This document shows, piece by piece, positions 1-6,042 of a stretch of 6,093 nt of DNA. Source of the stretch: JBCCRH01 sp039208045 (GTDB taxonomy: Bacteria > Bacteroidota > Bacteroidia > Chitinophagales > Saprospiraceae). Under the pieces are notes generated by a model. It searched no databases. It had not been told where the DNA came from and saw only the letters and a list, made by a program, of their open reading frames with translations. The first letter of the stretch is position 1. The number at the start of each line of letters is the position of its first letter. Made by a program: the position numbers and the translations under genes. The stretch is taken from assembly GCA_039208045.1 (NCBI GenBank), contig JBCCRH010000378.1:1-6093 (forward strand), read 5' to 3'.

Positions 1-472
1 CGTCAGCCGCCTCGACCTCAGCATCAACTGCCGCCCGCGCTTCAAGCAGACACCCCTCAACGCTGAATTCGGCCTCACCAGTATCAACCGGCTCAATCAA
101 GAGAATGTCTTTTCCAGAGATTTTTTCCTTGATGATATAGATGACCATGCGCTTCGAGTGGGTATTTTGGTGGCGGAGAAAAGATGATTGGAGCTTACGC
201 CGCTATTGCTGGAGCGGGTGGTGAAGGGGGGGCGTTGATAGAGCTACCAATACACCCGCACCAGCAATTGCGGTGTAAGCTCTAGTGATCTTTTCTCCGC
301 CACCAAAATACCCACCGGCAACGCCTGGTCATCTACATCATCAAGGAAAAAATCTCTAGAGAAGACATTCTCTTGATTGAGCAGGTTGATAATGGTGAGG
401 CCAAATTCAGCTTTGAGGGCAGTCTGCTTGAAGCGCGGGCGGAAGTTGATGCTGAGGTCGAGGCGGCTGAAG
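1..472. repeat. Long imperfect inverted repeat, tail to tail (arms 1-~225 and ~248-472)
   Basis: Left-arm base p pairs with right-arm base 473-p; for example, 172-180 (ggcggagaa) is the reverse complement of 293-301. Identity is about 90% over at least 220 bp without gaps and falls away near the centre (about 226-247), where the left arm holds a run of seven G. The left arm continues beyond the window. Read-through transcription from either side would produce a very long RNA hairpin, which may end the receptor message; no ordinary stem-plus-T-run terminator was seen there. Confidence 0.85.
2..238 (+). pseudogene. Inverted, degenerate C-terminal copy of the TonB-dependent receptor gene (5' part outside window)
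   Basis: Read on the plus strand from base 2, this stretch translates to SRLDLSINCRPRFKQTPLNA and on through NQENVFSRDFFLDD to VGILVAEKR, then TGA at 185-187. It matches the last ~76 residues of the intact receptor on the minus strand, codon for codon with no indel. About 20 substitutions separate them, including Phe to Cys, Ile to Ser, Leu to Arg, Pro to Arg and Ser to stop. After the TGA the frame still resembles the receptor end (LELTP.LL.RV) before a second TGA at 236-238. The terminal beta-signal (VRVYW in the intact gene), needed by the family for BAM-dependent outer-membrane insertion, is lost. About half the changes are at third codon positions, several synonymous, which suggests an old paralogue rather than fresh copying. 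The rest of the gene would lie left of the window. It could instead be an assembly chimera between related loci. Confidence 0.75.
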
Positions 473-2853
473 TTGGGAAGTCGGGCTTCGTTGAGGGCTT
501 CGTAGTCGATGAAATAGAAAAAATTATCCTCTTCCTCCTCATCGGACACTTCGTTGATGCCGGTAGGGATGGAGTAGGGGAGGCCGGATCGGATTTGCCA
601 ATTGAGGGAAAAATGCCAGTTCTGCAAGTGGTAGCTACCGATGATGCCAAGGTTGTGGACGATATTGTTGGAGGCAGTAAAAGGAGTAGGGGAATAATCT
701 TTGAAGAGATAGGTAGAAGCATTGTAAGAATAATTAAGCCAAAGGCTAAAGTCATTCCAGTTTTTCTTGATTAGTAGATCGATGCCACTAGACTCGCTAC
801 TGCCCGAAAGGAAAATATCGCTGATAGATTGTTGGCGGAATAGGGGGGCAGAAGTGTTGAGGCCTGTGGTGTTGGTATAGTACACTTCAGCATCAACCAG
901 CCAGCCCTTATTGTGGAAAATAAGGCCAGCTGCTAGTTTATCGGAGCGGAGCGAAGACTCGGTCTCTGGCTGGCTCAGCACCCACACGGGGCTGCTTACC
1001 CCCAAGTCGGCCTCCCCAAATTCGCGCAGCTGACTCACGTACTGGTGAAAAATACCAGCAGAAGCCTTGAGCTTCCAGTGGCGATTAAAGGCATATTGCA
1101 GATTAAAGCGCGGCGAGAAGTCCCAGCTTTGTAGGTCTTGGTAATAAATGGCTCGAAAACCTGTATTGACTAATAGATTGGATTGCTCAAAATCGACCGT
1201 GGCAAAGACATTGTGAAAAGCCCCTTGCATTTCGTTAATGTCCACATAGTTTTGCTCAAAGGCTGCATTGTATTGCACACTAAATTCTACGTCTTTAAAA
1301 TTATAATCGTAGCCCAAGCCGAGCTTCCAGTTGGGAGTGAGCTGGTAGGCATTATTGAGGGTAATCGTTTGGTCGCTGATGCTATTGGAGGTCTGCTGCT
1401 CCGCATTAAGCAGCTCATCGGCCACTTCTTGGAATAAGAATTGGTAGTTATAGCTATACTCCGACTGGGCGTAACTCATCGTAGTTTGCCATTTGCCGGA
1501 AGGCCTAAACTGCAAGCTCACCGATGCTGCATTCGACCGCGTACGAACCTGGTCAAAGGTGCGGAGTTCATTATCTAAAAAGCGAAATTCATAATCGAAA
1601 TTATTGATGCTATTGAAAAAACTAGCTTTCAAAAGCAACTTATCGGAAGGCTGAAAAAGAACCTTGGCATTCCAATCGTAATAATCGAGTACCTGCTCAA
1701 TATTCGCTTCTTCCTCATCAAAATTTTGCTGCTGATCATCCACTTTAGTGAGTTGAAAAACCTTTTGCGCAAAGTTGTTGATAGGAGGAGAGTCGTATAG
1801 CCCATTCAGACTATAACGCCCCGATAGCATGACCGAGAGGTGTTCTTTAATAAGCGGGGCCTTCAAAAAAGCATGTGCTTCGGAAAGGGTAGAACCCAGC
1901 CCGCCCTGCCAGCGCTGCACCAACGAATCACTTAAAGACATGTCGATAATGCCCCCCACTCGATTAGCATAAGATGGATCAAATACACCTTTGAGCACTT
2001 TTACCTCATTAACTACAAATGGGTTAATGGCCGAAATCATACCAAATAAATGACCAGGATCATACAAAGGAACCCCCTCCCACAGCACCAAATTCTGATC
2101 CGCAGTATTGCCCCGTATCAGCAAATTTACAGCACTTTCGTCCACACTCGTAATACCGGGGAGCAGCTGTACTGTCTTCAAAATATCTTGCTCCACCGTC
2201 GCATGAGAAGCGGACAGTTGGTCATAATCCATCTGTATAGAGCTGTAGGCTGCGCCCTCTTCAATACCATCCAATAGGTAATCGGTAATGATGATCTCGT
2301 CGCCAAATAAGTCGGCATCCAGCTGTAGGGCATAGGTCGGGCAGCTAGGGTCGTTTGCCTGTAGTACCGTGTATGCCTGATCCTGATAGCCGATATAGCT
2401 GAGGCGCAATTGTTGATTTTTAGTGGCTTTGATAGTAAGGTCAAAGTAACCTTGGGCATCGGTTTGGGTACCGCTAAGGTAATCGTCCAAGTAGACATTC
2501 GCTAAGGCCAAGGGTGCTTTGCTCACTGCATCAATAAGGTAGCCACAGAGCTGGTAGCTGGTCTTTTCTTGCCGAAAGAGCAGTACCGTCGTTTCGCTTA
2601 CGCTAAAATCGATGGGAGTCGCTGCCAGGAGGGTGGAAAGGATATTTTGGACGGAAGTCCCCTCCAACTGACCCGTGAAGGTGTAAGGAGCCAGCAAGGT
2701 AGGGGAGTAGTTGAAGATGAGGTGGTGGTCAGCCTCCAACTGCTTTAGGATAGTTTCAATCGGCTCATTTTCGAAGGATAGGTTAGAGGATTGTCCCCAA
2801 GCTACAGCCGGAAATAACCCACACCAAAAGAAGCCTAAACATAAAATGCGCAT
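244..2853 (-). CDS. TonB-dependent outer-membrane receptor with STN signalling domain (FecA-type transducer)
   Basis: This 869-residue outer-membrane importer uses TonB/ExbBD energy to take up a ligand, and as a transducer it reports ligand binding to an anti-sigma factor. A signal peptide spans residues 1-20 (MRILCLGFFWCGLFPAVAWG). The STN domain follows (~24-93), then a carboxypeptidase-regulatory-like beta-sandwich (~100-180, with SGTQTDAQGYFDL and LRLSYIGYQ). A possible TonB-box stretch EIIIT lies near 186-190. The plug (~212-308) carries LLPGI, LLIRGNTADQN and GHLFGMISAINP. The C-terminal barrel (~315-869) ends in LLVRVYW with a terminal aromatic, as expected for BAM recognition. The start is the first ATG of a good signal peptide; its TAG-TGC-ATG junction leaves three bases after fecR, so it is probably translationally coupled. 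The substrate is not evident: siderophore, other metal chelate or glycan breakdown product are all possible. No SusD-like partner gene is present, which argues mildly against a polysaccharide utilisation locus. Confidence 0.95.
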   Translation of the reverse strand: MRILCLGFFWCGLFPAVAWGQSSNLSFENEPIETILKQLEADHHLIFNYSPTLLAPYTFTGQLEGTSVQNILSTLLAATPIDFSVSETTVLLFRQEKTSYQLCGYLIDAVSKAPLALANVYLDDYLSGTQTDAQGYFDLTIKATKNQQLRLSYIGYQDQAYTVLQANDPSCPTYALQLDADLFGDEIIITDYLLDGIEEGAAYSSIQMDYDQLSASHATVEQDILKTVQLLPGITSVDESAVNLLIRGNTADQNLVLWEGVPLYDPGHLFGMISAINPFVVNEVKVLKGVFDPSYANRVGGIIDMSLSDSLVQRWQGGLGSTLSEAHAFLKAPLIKEHLSVMLSGRYSLNGLYDSPPINNFAQKVFQLTKVDDQQQNFDEEEANIEQVLDYYDWNAKVLFQPSDKLLLKASFFNSINNFDYEFRFLDNELRTFDQVRTRSNAASVSLQFRPSGKWQTTMSYAQSEYSYNYQFLFQEVADELLNAEQQTSNSISDQTITLNNAYQLTPNWKLGLGYDYNFKDVEFSVQYNAAFEQNYVDINEMQGAFHNVFATVDFEQSNLLVNTGFRAIYYQDLQSWDFSPRFNLQYAFNRHWKLKASAGIFHQYVSQLREFGEADLGVSSPVWVLSQPETESSLRSDKLAAGLIFHNKGWLVDAEVYYTNTTGLNTSAPLFRQQSISDIFLSGSSESSGIDLLIKKNWNDFSLWLNYSYNASTYLFKDYSPTPFTASNNIVHNLGIIGSYHLQNWHFSLNWQIRSGLPYSIPTGINEVSDEEEEDNFFYFIDYEALNEARLPNFSRLDLSINFRPRFKQTALKAEFGLTIINLLNQENVFSRDFFLDDVDDQALPVGILVAEKRSLELTPQLLVRVYW

Positions 2854-2856
2854 GCA

Positions 2857-3765
2857 CTAATTGATTTCTACCACCTGCTGATCCTCAGCAATTTGAAAGC
2901 TCAAACCTAAAGGTATACAAATTTGCTGTAGCGCCTCCTCCAAGTCGCCATGTGTAAATACGCCAGAGAAGGAATCAGCAGCCTTTGCCTTGTTGCGCAC
3001 CCGAACAGCAAACTGCCGCTCTAGCTCATCAAATACCTCCTGCGCACTGGCCTGATAAAACCGAGAAGTGCCCTCCTCCCAGAGCGGCCGCGCATGATCC
3101 AAGCTCCCTGCCTGCGCGAGCTTGCTACCCACCAACTGCGCCGCCTGGTTCGCCCTTAGCTCCAGGCTTTGATCCTGAGCAGTCACCAATACGCGCCCCT
3201 CGTAGCATTCCACACGCAGGCCCTTTCCCCAGGCACGTACATTAAAGCGTGTGCCTAGCACCTGTACCATACCATTGGGGGTACTTACGTAAAATGCCTG
3301 CCCTTTTTCGACTTCGAAATAGGCTTCGCCTGTTAGCTTGGTGCGCCGCTCCTCTTCCCACTCTGCTTCTTTGTAGCGCAGTGCGGAGCCATCGTTGAGT
3401 AATACCTTGGAGCCATCCTGAAAAGTAAAAGCCACCGTATTTTGTGCCGTCGCAGTGATCTGCTGATCAGAACGGATAAAGAATCCGATGCCTGCAACAA
3501 GGAGGAGCAACACAGCAGCGGCGGCAGCCCAAGCCCAATTAGGGCGCAACGGCCGAACCTTGGCTGTGGATGTAGTACGGTTTGCTTTGAGTTTTGCGAA
3601 AGCGCCTTCTGCATCATACTTCCCCATAGTGAGCTGATCCGTAGTGTCGATAATCTTCTGTAAATCATCGAGTGTACCATCGGCTTCTAGCTCTGATTGT
3701 TCTTGTTCGTTGAGTTGCCCGTTCAGCCATCGGGCGTAGCGGGTGTCTTCTTCATTTTCTGCCAT
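2857..3765 (-). CDS. FecR-family anti-sigma factor
   Basis: This 302-residue inner-membrane regulator holds the ECF sigma factor inactive (or primes it) and receives the signal from the outer-membrane receptor through the periplasm. Residues 1-75 are a hydrophilic cytoplasmic part (ARWLNGQLNEQEQSELE) that should bind the sigma factor. One transmembrane helix follows at ~76-97 (WAWAAAAAVLLLLVAGIGFF). The FecR beta-rich domain is ~105-210, with family signatures FTFQDGSKVLLNDGSALRY, GEAYFEV, VLGTRFNV and YEGRVLV. The C-terminal ~65 residues (RFYQASAQEVFDELERQFAV onward) form an STN-like module (DUF4974 type) typical of Bacteroidota FecR proteins. The gene lies 60 bp after the sigma gene and three bases before the receptor gene, fixing its place in a three-gene signalling operon. 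No clear Shine-Dalgarno sequence precedes the ATG. In other FecR systems regulated proteolysis of the protein frees the sigma factor; that is inferred here. Confidence 0.95.
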   Translation of the reverse strand: MAENEEDTRYARWLNGQLNEQEQSELEADGTLDDLQKIIDTTDQLTMGKYDAEGAFAKLKANRTTSTAKVRPLRPNWAWAAAAAVLLLLVAGIGFFIRSDQQITATAQNTVAFTFQDGSKVLLNDGSALRYKEAEWEEERRTKLTGEAYFEVEKGQAFYVSTPNGMVQVLGTRFNVRAWGKGLRVECYEGRVLVTAQDQSLELRANQAAQLVGSKLAQAGSLDHARPLWEEGTSRFYQASAQEVFDELERQFAVRVRNKAKAADSFSGVFTHGDLEEALQQICIPLGLSFQIAEDQQVVEIN

Positions 3766-3825
3766 TTTGCATCATTTTCTTAGGATAGACCATCTTTCTA
3801 TACAACAGCTCAGACTCCTTCTGCC

Positions 3826-4329
3826 CTACACCTTTTTCGTTATTTTTCGCAAGGCAACCAGTGCCTTGTGCATGCGTTTTTCAATAGCTTTTACGCTTAC
3901 TCCCAGCGCTTCGGCAATTTCTTTATAGGTCATTTGATCGATTCGATTCATCAGAAATACCTCGCGTTGTGTTTCGGGTAAATTACTGATGGCCTCCATC
4001 AAGCGCTGCTTAAATTCTGCTTCTTCGAGCAAAAAAGCAGGGTCTTCGTTGGTACGTTGGGTATGGCCTTGTTGCTCAAATTTAAGTACTACTTTTTGGT
4101 GGGCGACTTGGTTGAGAAAAGCGTTATTTGCCACCGTGAAAACAAACGACTTCGCCTTTTCCAGCTGCACCTTGGCGCAGTTTTCCCAAAGCTTGCCAAA
4201 GGCATCCTGCACGAGATCTTCTGCTTGCTGCACATTTCCGGTTTTGTAATACAAGAAGTTGCGCAGGCGTTCCGCATGCGTCAAAAAGATCGTTTTGAAG
4301 GTTTGTTCTTCGCAAAGAGGAGTCGACAT
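3826..4329 (-). CDS. ECF (sigma-70 family) RNA polymerase sigma factor, FecI-like
   Basis: This 167-residue alternative sigma factor has the two-domain ECF layout. Region 2 spans ~10-75 and includes the core-binding and -10-recognition stretch AEDLVQDAFGKLWE (36-49) and SFVFTVANNAFLNQVAHQK. A linker follows, then region 4 (~108-160) with the -35-recognising helix-turn-helix MTYKEIAEALGVSVKAIEKR (133-152). LPETQREVFLMNRIDQMTY is characteristic of Bacteroidota FecI-like sigmas. Length is normal, with no region 3 and no C-terminal extension. It is first in the unit sigma, FecR, receptor, so its regulon probably includes the receptor gene. The only ATG giving a complete region 2 is at 4329; no Shine-Dalgarno sequence precedes it, which is common in this phylum. 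Confidence 0.95.
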   Translation of the reverse strand: MSTPLCEEQTFKTIFLTHAERLRNFLYYKTGNVQQAEDLVQDAFGKLWENCAKVQLEKAKSFVFTVANNAFLNQVAHQKVVLKFEQQGHTQRTNEDPAFLLEEAEFKQRLMEAISNLPETQREVFLMNRIDQMTYKEIAEALGVSVKAIEKRMHKALVALRKITKKV

Positions 4330-4374
4330 AAGTTGGGTTAATCTACCAAAAGCGAATTTAATAAAAGCGCTGCA

Positions 4375-4422
4375 AAACCTTGGAGGTTGACAAGCATGAA
4401 CTAGAAAAAACCTCCAAGGTTT
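4375..4422. terminator. Perfect 14-bp inverted repeat, likely terminator of the beta-barrel gene or dispersed repeat
   Basis: AAACCTTGGAGGTT (4375-4388) is the exact reverse complement of AACCTCCAAGGTTT (4409-4422), with a 20-base loop. The stem extends by five more pairs (cgctg 4368-4372 with cagcg 4423-4427) past a two-base bulge. On the minus strand the hairpin starts at the TGA (4422-4424) of the beta-barrel gene and is followed by TTTTGC, so it sits where a factor-independent terminator should be, with only a short T run. It also insulates the sigma/FecR/receptor unit from upstream transcription. The stem is unusually regular and may belong to a repeated intergenic family. Confidence 0.6.
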
Positions 4423-5567
4423 CAGCGAAAACTAATCTTCGCCCCCATCCCACAAAAAATCGTCTCATACGCTTGAAAGGCCAATCGCGTAGTGGACTGA
4501 TAATTACTCAGCCGCCGAATCGCCTGAACATTGACGAACAGCTCGGCGCGCTCATGGAGGCTGTAGCTCACCCGTGCCGAATTTCGGAAATAGAAATAGC
4601 GGAGTGGGAGCTTGTGTGCACCTAGTAGCAGCTTGGGGAAGCGTTTGTAATGCGCACTAGCACGCACTTGAACGGCCCACCGCTTGTGTTCCCATTGCAA
4701 ACTCGCTCCTAAGCCTGCGCTATACCAGTTCTGCTGGGGGCGCTTGGAATGACGCCCAGCCACCTGCAAAAATGGACGAAATTGCCAGCTGGGATCAAAT
4801 TCAAAATAGGTGCGGAAGGTGGCATCTAGGTATTGCATGGGAGTGGTTCGCAAGGTGTTCGTTTCGGAGCTGAAAGCTCCCGTTTGCCAGTAGCGCTGCT
4901 GAAAGCGTAGTTGGAGTTCCAACTTGCGGAGGCGCTGCCCTTTGGAGTAGCGGCGTTGTGTATGTAGTATGGTCTCTGCCGCATCGTAGTGATTTTGAGT
5001 GCCCGCTTGTTTTTCAAATTGCTGTCGCAAATAGGCGAGTTCTAGCTTGAAGTGCCATTGCTTATTGAGCTTAAGCTGCGCGCCTATCGCCGGGCGGTAG
5101 CGCTGGTAGGAGCGGGGGATAGTGAACACTTCAGCCGTTGGGTCGTCGCCATTTCGCTGGTTGGTTCGGAAGAGGAAATTTTGATAGAACTGCCATTGCT
5201 TATTCCGTTTGAAGGTTAAATCTTGTTTCAGGTCTCCTCTTAGATAATTAGCCAGCTCAAAGTTGGGATAGTACTGAAATTGGAGCTTGGGGCGGATGCG
5301 CAGCTTGGTATTGCCCCACTGCTGCTCGAAGCTGAGGTAGAGCTTGGAGTAGGAAGCGAAAAGTTGTGGGGTATAGTCGATACTGTCCGATGCTAAGCTG
5401 GGGTTGCGCAAGGGGTTATGGGCGACGCCTAGCTGCTGGGAGGCATAGCCGTTCCAGATGAATTGGGCTTGCGCCAATGTGGGGAGGTATAAGATGATGA
5501 TGAAGAGTATGGGGCGTGGGCGTGGGATTGCAAATCCTGCTTGACGTTGTTTGATTAGTTTTTTCAT
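4422..5567 (-). CDS. Secreted outer-membrane beta-barrel protein of unknown function
   Basis: This 381-residue protein is not recognised as a named family. The signal peptide is long: a basic n-region (MKKLIKQRQAGFAIPRPRP), a hydrophobic core (ILFIIILYLP, ~20-29) and probable cleavage after LAQA (~34). The rest is a run of alternating amphipathic strands rich in Tyr, Phe, Trp, Arg and Gln (LYLSFEQQWG, LRIRPKLQFQYYP, WQFYQNFLFRT, WHFKLELAYLRQQF, LELQLRFQQRYW, RAELFVNVQAIRR), ending GMGAKISFR. This resembles a mid-sized barrel of about 16-18 strands. The many basic strand and loop residues are notable. The start is supported by AAGGA four bases upstream of ATG and by the lysine pair; no other start retains the signal peptide. 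An in-frame palindromic repeat encodes residues 6-16. It lies 63 bp behind a small membrane-protein gene and may share a transcript with the ATP-grasp gene. Porin, receptor and envelope-assembly roles cannot be told apart. Confidence 0.8.
   Translation of the reverse strand: MKKLIKQRQAGFAIPRPRPILFIIILYLPTLAQAQFIWNGYASQQLGVAHNPLRNPSLASDSIDYTPQLFASYSKLYLSFEQQWGNTKLRIRPKLQFQYYPNFELANYLRGDLKQDLTFKRNKQWQFYQNFLFRTNQRNGDDPTAEVFTIPRSYQRYRPAIGAQLKLNKQWHFKLELAYLRQQFEKQAGTQNHYDAAETILHTQRRYSKGQRLRKLELQLRFQQRYWQTGAFSSETNTLRTTPMQYLDATFRTYFEFDPSWQFRPFLQVAGRHSKRPQQNWYSAGLGASLQWEHKRWAVQVRASAHYKRFPKLLLGAHKLPLRYFYFRNSARVSYSLHERAELFVNVQAIRRLSNYQSTTRLAFQAYETIFCGMGAKISFR
5520..5552 (-). repeat. REP-like palindromic repeat, copy 1, inside the signal-peptide coding region
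   Basis: This 33-bp unit matches copy 2 (5589-5621) at 28 of 33 positions, in the same orientation 69 bp away. It lies exactly in frame and encodes residues 6-16 (KQRQAGFAIPR) of the beta-barrel protein. Its palindrome (gtgggatt, loop gca, aatcctgc; 5522-5540) carries one transition in each arm relative to copy 2. In the mRNA these turn two G-C pairs into A-C mismatches. Confidence 0.75.
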
Positions 5568-5588
5568 GAATTCCTTTTTGATATTTGA

Positions 5589-5621
5589 GCGCGGGATTGC
5601 AAATCCCGCTTGACAATGCTT
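5589..5621 (-). repeat. REP-like palindromic repeat, copy 2, intergenic
   Basis: It contains the perfect palindrome GCGGGATTGCAAATCCCGC (5591-5609), with 8-bp arms and a 3-base loop. It lies between the small membrane-protein gene and the beta-barrel gene, about 20 bp from each. No T run follows in the direction of transcription, so it is a weak terminator candidate. It could instead modulate mRNA stability or be a dispersed mobile palindrome. Confidence 0.7.
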
Positions 5622-5630
5622 TACTTGGTT

Positions 5631-5792
5631 TTACTGGACTAATGCTGCGGTGGATGGTGCTGGGGCTTCTACTGGAATTTCAATAGCGGTGCGTTCCGCT
5701 TGCGATTCGAGTAGGTAGTCTGCAAGTGGGATGCCAATTACAAGCAAGAGCAAAAGCACTAAAAAGGGAATAATAGATTGTTGGACTTTCAT
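5631..5792 (-). CDS. Small single-pass membrane protein (53 residues), hypothetical
   Basis: The frame opens with ATG (5790-5792) and reads MKVQQSIIPFLVLLLLLVIG, then a short linker, then LLESQAERTAIEIPVEAPAP, ending STAALVQ and TAA (5631-5633). It has a short N-terminus with one lysine, one strong hydrophobic helix (~7-23) and a Glu/Pro/Ala-rich tail of about 30 residues that would probably be periplasmic. There is no lipobox or clear signal-peptidase site. Its start lies 10 bp after the ATP-grasp stop and the barrel gene follows it, so it is probably co-transcribed and may anchor or assist one of them. No Shine-Dalgarno sequence is apparent. The gene is supported by position, ATG and membrane-protein composition, not by recognised homology. 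Confidence 0.65.
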   Translation of the reverse strand: MKVQQSIIPFLVLLLLLVIGIPLADYLLESQAERTAIEIPVEAPAPSTAALVQ

Positions 5793-5802
5793 AAGAATGA
5801 GT

Positions 5803-6039
5803 TTAAATACTTGCTAATTTGAAGGATGGAATGACCAGTTTGTCTGGGCCAGTAGTTGCTTTCGCAAAATCAAGTTCTTGGAGTACTTCCCGTAAGCCCT
5901 TTTGATTGGCGAGTTGGATGCCTAGCCCAGGGCGTACATTGATTTCCATGACTAGAGGCCCCAAGCTTTTATCTATCACAATGTCGATACCCAGATAGGC
6001 TAGGGGAAAAGCTTTCGCAGTTTGGATGGCAAGGCTAAC
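5803..6039 (-). CDS. ATP-grasp protein, alpha-L-glutamate-ligase-like (RimK-related) family, C-terminal part only
   Basis: The C-terminal ~79 residues are present, reading LAIQTAKAFPLAYLGIDIVI, then DKSLGPLVMEINVRPGLGIQ, LANQKGL, and ending IPSFKLASI with TAA at 5803-5805. YLGIDIVID, LVMEINVRPG and IQLAN match the end of the ATP-grasp fold in the alpha-L-glutamate-ligase-like family. The Glu and Asn of MEIN are the expected Mg-ATP ligands. In the well-known proteobacterial loci this family sits beside a seven-helix inactive-transglutaminase protein and an aspartyl-protease-like protein; neither is visible here. The acceptor substrate is unknown. Upstream of about 6039 the minus frame meets TAG at 6055-6057 and more stops, because the sequence folds back (see the junction). 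The TTG/ATG codons at 6048-6043 are therefore not a real start. The N-terminal ~three-quarters of the protein is absent. Confidence 0.85.
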   Translation of the reverse strand, partial: VSLAIQTAKAFPLAYLGIDIVIDKSLGPLVMEINVRPGLGIQLANQKGLREVLQELDFAKATTGPDKLVIPSFKLASI

Positions 6040-6042
6040 CTG
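6025..6042. other. Fold-back junction between opposite-strand parts of an ATP-grasp gene
   Basis: Bases GATGGCAAGGCTAAC (6025-6039) make family-consistent sense on both strands: DGKAN on plus and VSLAI on minus. The native gene probably holds this 15-mer and, about 110-130 bp downstream, its reverse complement. Such an inverted microhomology is where template switching, a short inversion or an assembler fold-back would join the strands. Confidence 0.7.

Noticed and set aside
1..472. Template/variable repeat pair of a diversity-generating retroelement at a receptor 3' end
   Set aside because: The differences are spread over all base types, not confined to adenines of one arm. No reverse transcriptase is present, and the copy carries a stop codon.
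373..774. Open plus-strand frame of 133 codons (also 2985-3245, 3989-4249, 4380-4625)
   Set aside because: These lie opposite well-supported minus-strand genes and show low-complexity or non-protein-like composition. They are antisense shadows.
3766..3825. Regulatory or small-gene content in the 60-bp gap between the sigma and FecR genes
   Set aside because: No convincing hairpin, ribosome site or reading frame was seen; it looks like a plain intra-operon spacer.
4330..4374. Bacteroidota-type promoter (TTTG / TAnnTTTG) before the sigma gene
   Set aside because: TAAATTCG on the minus strand resembles the -7 element with one mismatch, but no TTTG lies at the expected ~19-base spacing.
5416..5616. 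Alternative 66-codon minus-strand frame overlapping the barrel gene start
   Set aside because: It reads GICNP and RICNP from the two palindromic repeats in another frame and has no protein-like features. The barrel frame has a ribosome site and signal peptide.
5589..5621. CRISPR-like direct repeats at 5520 and 5589
   Set aside because: There are only two copies, palindromic, with one inside a coding region and a spacer that is gene sequence.
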